Positions 34,253 through 37,803 of a DNA stretch of 37,803 nt are shown here, piece by piece (within the stretch, counting starts at the first letter, position 1; each line of letters opens with the position of its first letter). The position numbers and the translations under genes were made by a program. The notes under the pieces are model-generated. The model searched no databases. It had not been told where the DNA came from and saw nothing but the letters and a program-made list of their open reading frames with translations. Location: assembly GCF_007954275.1 (NCBI RefSeq), contig NZ_VOLT01000019.1, positions 1 to 37,803 on the forward strand, read 5' to 3'. The DNA comes from Colwellia demingiae. Its GTDB lineage: Bacteria; Pseudomonadota; Gammaproteobacteria; Enterobacterales; Alteromonadaceae.

Positions 34253-34297
34253 ATGAATTATTTAAATCAGCAACACAGTAGGGAGAAATTATCATGA
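34253..34297 (+). CDS. 14-codon leader ORF overlapping the BCCT-like gene
   Basis: AAGGAG (34241-34246) sits 6 nt before ATG 34253, the best ribosome site in this part of the window. The frame encodes MNYLNQQHSREKLS and its TGA overlaps the ATG of the next gene (ATGA at 34294). A second SD, GGGAG, lies within it. The layout suggests translational coupling of the transporter to a short leader peptide. Alternatively, the first SD-ATG may be fortuitous. Confidence 0.45.
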   Translation: MNYLNQQHSREKLS

Positions 34298-35511
34298 CAG
34301 CTTGGTTATCGGCAGGATTAATATTCACCTTTGTTGCAATCGTATTTATTCTAATACGTTGGGGTAACGTAAAATGCATTGGGGTGACTCCGGTGCATAC
34401 CTTTACTTTCATCGCCATTCTTTTCACCTCAGGACTTGATGTGGGACTTATCATGTTTCCATTGACTGAGTTCGCAGGCTATGCCGATTTAGCGGCCAGT
34501 CCGGAATATGGCTTTACCAATCCACTCGCTATTGAGTTCGGATTCTGGGCCTTCCTTATTTGGGGCTTTTATTTCCTGACTTGTTTCTATTTTTGTGTGA
34601 TAGAGCCACGCGTTAAGTTTTTTGAACTGCCATTGATAAAGTTTATTAATAACTTCGTGATTATTGGTACTTGTGCCTTTACCGCCTATTTGTTGTTAAC
34701 CAATTTACCTTGGTATATGCCGCAACTGGGCGATGGCGAAACGCTGGTCAGTAGCTTCTATTTAATCGTGTTTGCCGTTATCTGTGCCTCGGTTTATTCA
34801 AGCACTCACATTCGTTACGTGCGTATCTTAAGTTTGGCAACTACCTGGGCATTTTTAGGGTTAATTGTTGTTATGTGGGCTGGCGCATTCATGGGAGAAG
34901 GTTCAAATGTTGGTGAATTTGTTTCAACCATAGGTCTACTTGGCGGTTATTTCGGTAACCTAGATAAATTTGTGCTGCCGCTTAATGACTATCATGAATT
35001 TTACCTTTACTGGTGGTTTGCTTGGAGCATTATGATCGGTCAGTTTACCTCGCGTTTCGTTGGCGGCTTGCGTACTTACCAAGTGTTGGCTGCGATGCTG
35101 GTTATTCCGTCACTACCCATAGCTGCTTGGTTTGCGGTGTTGTATTACTACAGCGTCAACAGCATTGATACCAGCGGATTTTATAACTTAGCGATGATTA
35201 TCGTCGGCATCACTTTTGTTATTAACTCTCTTGATTCTCTGGTTCGTTTATATACCGACAACCTTGGTATGAGTGTAAAGAAACTAGGGACAGTAAAATA
35301 TCTTGTCGGCAATATCGTTGTGCTGAGTTTGTTAACGTTATCGTTCAAGCTAGATTTCTTACAAATACAATGGGTTGGGGCTGTAGTTATCGGGCTGTTC
35401 TTTAGTTGTCTGGGCTATATTTTGGTCAAAAAATTCAAAGTAGTAAAAGCAATAGATGAATCGCCATCAGCAAATATAGTCGACTTTCATAAGATTGATT
35501 TAGCCGATTAA
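34294..35511 (+). CDS. Divergent, short BCCT-like membrane protein of the bet operon
   Basis: A 405-residue protein with about ten hydrophobic segments, probably a choline transporter. Two regions echo the BCCT fold. LFTSGLDVGLIMFPLTEFAGY (about 43-63) corresponds to the glycine-rich helix and AEP loop. YLYWWFAWSIMIGQFTSRFVGGLRTYQV (about 234-261) corresponds to the aromatic box and the RISKGRTIRE loop. INSLDSLVRLYT may match the SSDSGTLV helix. It is about 125 residues shorter than the BCCT protein at 4461-6053 and lacks roughly one N-terminal helix and the conserved glycine pattern. The ATG overlaps the leader ORF, with GGGAG 9 nt upstream. Position after betIBA supports choline uptake; family placement is an inference from these motifs. 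Confidence 0.75.
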   Translation: MTAWLSAGLIFTFVAIVFILIRWGNVKCIGVTPVHTFTFIAILFTSGLDVGLIMFPLTEFAGYADLAASPEYGFTNPLAIEFGFWAFLIWGFYFLTCFYFCVIEPRVKFFELPLIKFINNFVIIGTCAFTAYLLLTNLPWYMPQLGDGETLVSSFYLIVFAVICASVYSSTHIRYVRILSLATTWAFLGLIVVMWAGAFMGEGSNVGEFVSTIGLLGGYFGNLDKFVLPLNDYHEFYLYWWFAWSIMIGQFTSRFVGGLRTYQVLAAMLVIPSLPIAAWFAVLYYYSVNSIDTSGFYNLAMIIVGITFVINSLDSLVRLYTDNLGMSVKKLGTVKYLVGNIVVLSLLTLSFKLDFLQIQWVGAVVIGLFFSCLGYILVKKFKVVKAIDESPSANIVDFHKIDLAD

Positions 35512-35516
35512 TTTCA

Positions 35517-35541
35517 AAAATAAAATAAAATAAAATAAAAA
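35517..35541. repeat. AAAAT pentanucleotide run before porin gene
   Basis: Four AAAAT units plus a trailing A run, located 28-52 bp before the porin ATG. Length-variable runs here could alter promoter or leader spacing. Confidence 0.6.
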
Positions 35542-35568
35542 CTAAAATAATTATTACAGGAATTTACG

Positions 35569-36288
35569 ATGAATATAATGAATAAAAAAGTAATCTCATT
35601 AGCTGCTACTTGTTTATTGGCCGCAGGTAGTGCGCATGCTGATGTCTCATCAACGGTAAATCTAACCTCGGATTACACCTTTAACGGGGTCAGTCAAACT
35701 GACAGTGATCCAGCTTTACAAGCAAGTCTAGATTATGCCGGCGATAGTGGTTTTTATGTAGGGACTTGGGCGAGTAATGTGGATTTTGGCGGCAGTGATG
35801 ATACCAATATTGAATGGGATTTTTATGTTGGTAATTATTGGCAATTGAATGAAAAAATTGGTTTAGATGCAGGCGTAGCTTATTACACCTACCACGGTGA
35901 TGATGGCTCAAGTGAGTACAAATACGGTGAAGCATATACCAAGTTTGGCTATAACTCATCTGTGGGTGATACCGAATTAAACTTTTGGTACGCCTGGGAT
36001 TATTTTGGTACCGGTGCAGGTCATTATATTATGATGGCCGCCCACACTTTCACAGTAAGTGAAGGTCATAATGTCCGCGTAAGTATCGATCGTTCAACGT
36101 CAGACGATGTGAGTAAGTGGGGTTGGGGTAATAACTTTGATGAGAAATCATATAACCATTACCGTATCGAATACATGACCAGCTTCAGTGGATTTGACTT
36201 TAACCTAGCGGCAGAAGATACCAGTATGGATTGGGAAACATCAGACAGTCGAGTAGTGTTATCAGTATCAAGAACGTTTGGTTTTTAA
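35569..36288 (+). CDS. TorF-family putative porin (Gcw_chp domain)
   Basis: Outer-membrane beta-barrel of the TIGR02001/Gcw_chp family. The 239 residues begin with a clear signal peptide (MNKKVISLAATCLLAAGSAHA, cleavage before DVSS). The mature start VNLTSDYTFNGVSQTDSDPALQASLDYAGDSGFYVGTW is typical of this family. Alternating aromatic strands and a C-terminal Phe (SVSRTFGF) fit a barrel. AGGAA lies upstream. Placed directly after the BCCT-like gene, it may admit choline or betaine across the outer membrane (inference). The two inverted repeats that follow may end its transcript. Confidence 0.9.
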   Translation: MNIMNKKVISLAATCLLAAGSAHADVSSTVNLTSDYTFNGVSQTDSDPALQASLDYAGDSGFYVGTWASNVDFGGSDDTNIEWDFYVGNYWQLNEKIGLDAGVAYYTYHGDDGSSEYKYGEAYTKFGYNSSVGDTELNFWYAWDYFGTGAGHYIMMAAHTFTVSEGHNVRVSIDRSTSDDVSKWGWGNNFDEKSYNHYRIEYMTSFSGFDFNLAAEDTSMDWETSDSRVVLSVSRTFGF

Positions 36289-36320
36289 ATTACCTGAGTG
36301 CAAAAATGGTTATATCAAGA

Positions 36321-36350
36321 CTGATAATTTATTGACCCGTAAATTATCAG
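36321..36350. other. Perfect 11-bp inverted repeat downstream of porin
   Basis: CTGATAATTTA and TAAATTATCAG flank an 8-nt loop. There is no T run, so it may be an operator for the following MarR regulator or an mRNA 3' stem. Confidence 0.5.
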
Positions 36351-36363
36351 GATAGATATTAGT

Positions 36364-36398
36364 AACCCCTTTGATTTAGGCGAAGGGGTTTATCTTTT
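36364..36398 (+). terminator. Probable terminator of the bet-porin transcript
   Basis: AACCCCTT pairs with AAGGGGTT over an 11-nt loop and is followed by TATCTTTT. Confidence 0.6.
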
Positions 36399-36444
36399 AG
36401 TCACTTAGTTATTTAGTTATTTAATTAATAGTTGGATTGATACA

Positions 36445-36900
36445 GTGGAAATATATGAGCAGCTTATATTGTCTTTACGACAAGTTAATCGTGCAGTTGA
36501 CTTGCACTCTAAACAATTAAACAAGAAGTTTGGCTTAACTGGTCCTCAGTTATTAGTCATAAAAAAAATAGTCGAATTAAAGGGACCCATGGCAAAAATG
36601 GTAGCGGAAGCAGTTAATCTTAGCCCTGCCACGGTTACCACCATTATTGATCGTTTAGAAGTAAACAAATTAGTGCAACGTAAACGCAGTGACTATGATA
36701 AACGCAGGGTAGAGCTGTTTGTAACTGACAAAGGGACAAGCTTGTTACTACAGATGCCACAATTATTGCCGACTACTTTTATTACACAATTTCAAGGGTT
36801 GGGATCATGGGAACAAAACCAATTGCTTTCTTCAGTGCAACGAATTGTCGATATGATGGAGTCAGAGTCTGATGCAATACCAAGTGCTTTAATGCTGTGA
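36445..36900 (+). CDS. MarR-family regulator, possibly EctR/CosR-like
   Basis: A 151-residue winged-helix regulator starting at GTG 36445, with GGAT upstream. The MarR core is visible: LTGPQLLVIKKI, AEAVNLSPATVTTIIDRLEVNKLVQRKRSDYDKRRVELFVTDKG. The N-terminus (LSLRQVNRAVDLHSKQLNKKFGLTGPQ) resembles the MarR subgroup containing the compatible-solute regulators EctR and CosR, which respond to osmolytes including betaine. That subgroup call rests on memory of short motifs only. Location after the choline gene block is consistent with osmolyte control. Confidence 0.85.
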   Translation: MEIYEQLILSLRQVNRAVDLHSKQLNKKFGLTGPQLLVIKKIVELKGPMAKMVAEAVNLSPATVTTIIDRLEVNKLVQRKRSDYDKRRVELFVTDKGTSLLLQMPQLLPTTFITQFQGLGSWEQNQLLSSVQRIVDMMESESDAIPSALML

Positions 36901-37020
36901 TGAGCGATCAACTAGAAGTGATTTTTGGTTATGATTATGTTTTGAATTGACTCAAATGGAGCAAAATGGAGTAAAAGAAGATGAATAGAAAGGATAAAAG
37001 AGAAGGAATGAAAGAGGTAA

Positions 37021-37056
37021 TGCCGTATTAAAGCGAATTACTGCTAAAATACGGCA
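37021..37056. terminator. Stem-loop between convergent MarR and outer-membrane genes
   Basis: TGCCGTATT and AATACGGCA form a 9-bp stem with an 18-nt loop, between two convergent genes. No strong T run is present on either strand, so function as a bidirectional terminator is tentative. Confidence 0.4.
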
Positions 37057-37075
37057 TAAATAGAAAAGGTTTAGC

Positions 37076-37803
37076 TTAGAAGTAATAGCCGATATTGATG
37101 TTCAATCGCTTATTCCAATCATCAGCATTGCCGACTAAAGTACCGCCGATAAATGGTTGGTTTTTAGCAATAACAAAGTCAACATAAGCGTAAACACCAC
37201 CAGCACTGATCGCAACACCAGTTACGTTCATTGTAGTATCGTCTAAACCAGCTGATTTATCAGTGATTAAGTTGTAATCGTTATAGTAAGTCAAGTTAGT
37301 GATAGGTCCAAGAGACACTGACTGGCTATAAGATAGGTTAAGGTTATATGACGTAGCTTCCGTTGGAATTGTGTCATAGAATGCCCAAGCGCCTACAGCA
37401 ACAGCATCAGAGCCGTTATCTAGGTCATATTCATACTCTGAAGCTTGAAACATAATACCAATGTTTTCAATTTTGCTTTTTACATGAAAAGCGTATGCTG
37501 TGTGATCGCCTACAGAGCCAACACCAGAGCCACCTTCAAGATCACCTGATAATAATGAGACACCCACTTCTGTATTAGAGAAGAAATTATAAGTATATCT
37601 TAAGTTTATGGTATTACTCTCGCCCATTTGTTGTGCTGGTGCGCTGTAAATACCTTCACCACTAGCATAGTCACGGATGCCAACTACATCATAAGAATAG
37701 CGATGAGTTTTGTCACCTGAATACCCGTCAACACCACCTTTTTCATCATTTAAGAAATAGGCAACACGGATATCATGTTTGTCATACTTACCTATAAATG
37801 ATA
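37076..37803 (-). CDS. Outer-membrane beta-barrel protein, 5' end outside window
   Basis: The C-terminal 241 residues of a protein that enters from the right edge on the minus strand. The frame is open from the edge, reading SFIGKYDKHDIRVAYFLNDEKGG and on to the stop at 37076; an ATG at 37627 is internal. Regularly spaced amphipathic strands (INLRYTYNFF, AYAFHVKSKI, SYNLNLSYSQSV, LNINIGYYF), Gly/Asn/Asp turns and the C-terminal Tyr-Phe are those of a porin-like barrel. No named family was recognised. It is convergent with the MarR gene, so it is probably a separate unit. Confidence 0.8.
   Translation of the reverse strand, partial: SFIGKYDKHDIRVAYFLNDEKGGVDGYSGDKTHRYSYDVVGIRDYASGEGIYSAPAQQMGESNTINLRYTYNFFSNTEVGVSLLSGDLEGGSGVGSVGDHTAYAFHVKSKIENIGIMFQASEYEYDLDNGSDAVAVGAWAFYDTIPTEATSYNLNLSYSQSVSLGPITNLTYYNDYNLITDKSAGLDDTTMNVTGVAISAGGVYAYVDFVIAKNQPFIGGTLVGNADDWNKRLNINIGYYF

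Noticed and set aside
1..37803. CRISPR arrays, tRNA or rRNA genes, prophage or complete insertion sequences
   Set aside because: No regularly spaced identical repeats, no cloverleaf or rRNA-like sequence and no transposase or integrase gene was found on reading both strands.

Overview
The window is about 40% GC, intron-free and gene-dense. Its proteins read like those of a marine gammaproteobacterium of the Alteromonadales, most likely Colwelliaceae (Colwellia/Thalassotalea). That assignment is an inference from protein style, AT-rich spacers, FNR-type boxes and small dispersed repeats; no rRNA or marker gene is present. Almost every gene belongs to one pathway: uptake of choline and glycine betaine and their breakdown to glycine/serine and one-carbon units.

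Layout. (1) 1-6053: a betaine-type glyA cut by the left edge, divergent gbcB/gbcA (glycine betaine monooxygenase), and a BCCT betaine/choline transporter. (2) 6054-6867: a gene-free stretch with a REP-like hairpin and a dispersed repeat. (3) 6868-13019, minus strand: an NAD-linked molybdenum formate dehydrogenase operon in the order fdsG-fdsB-fdsA-fdhD-fdsD. fdsA carries an in-frame TAA inside its N-terminal 2Fe-2S domain. (4) 13482-16508: the AraC-type regulator gbdR and two unrecognised genes in one reading frame, separated only by a stop codon. (5) 16912-24644: a tight operon of an M19-like protein, a V4R-like protein, dgcA, dgcB, etfA and etfB (dimethylglycine to sarcosine, with its electron-transfer chain). 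(6) 24645-30367: an alkaline phosphatase lipoprotein and a DUF3422 membrane protein lying between two diverged copies of one roughly 0.8 kb sequence, each ending in a promoter and a BetI-type palindrome. (7) 30368-36900: betI-betB-betA, a 14-codon leader ORF, a divergent short BCCT-like protein, a TorF-type porin and a MarR regulator. (8) The right edge holds the C-terminal part of an outer-membrane barrel protein on the minus strand.

How the parts work together (inference from known pathways): the porins and BCCT proteins bring in choline and betaine. The phosphatase may free choline from phosphocholine. BetA and BetB oxidise choline to betaine. GbcAB demethylates betaine to dimethylglycine, and DgcAB-EtfAB yields sarcosine. 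Sarcosine oxidase is not in the window and may lie to the left of glyA. GlyA joins glycine to methylene-THF. The released C1 can end as formate, the substrate of Fds. Two regulatory layers can be read directly. GTCG-type half-sites repeat every 21-22 bp upstream of glyA, gbcA, the BCCT gene, gbdR/fds and, more weakly, the dgc operon; these are candidate GbdR operators. TTGAT-N4-ATCAA boxes (FNR type) occur near gbcAB, BCCT, gbdR/fds, the phosphatase and betI.
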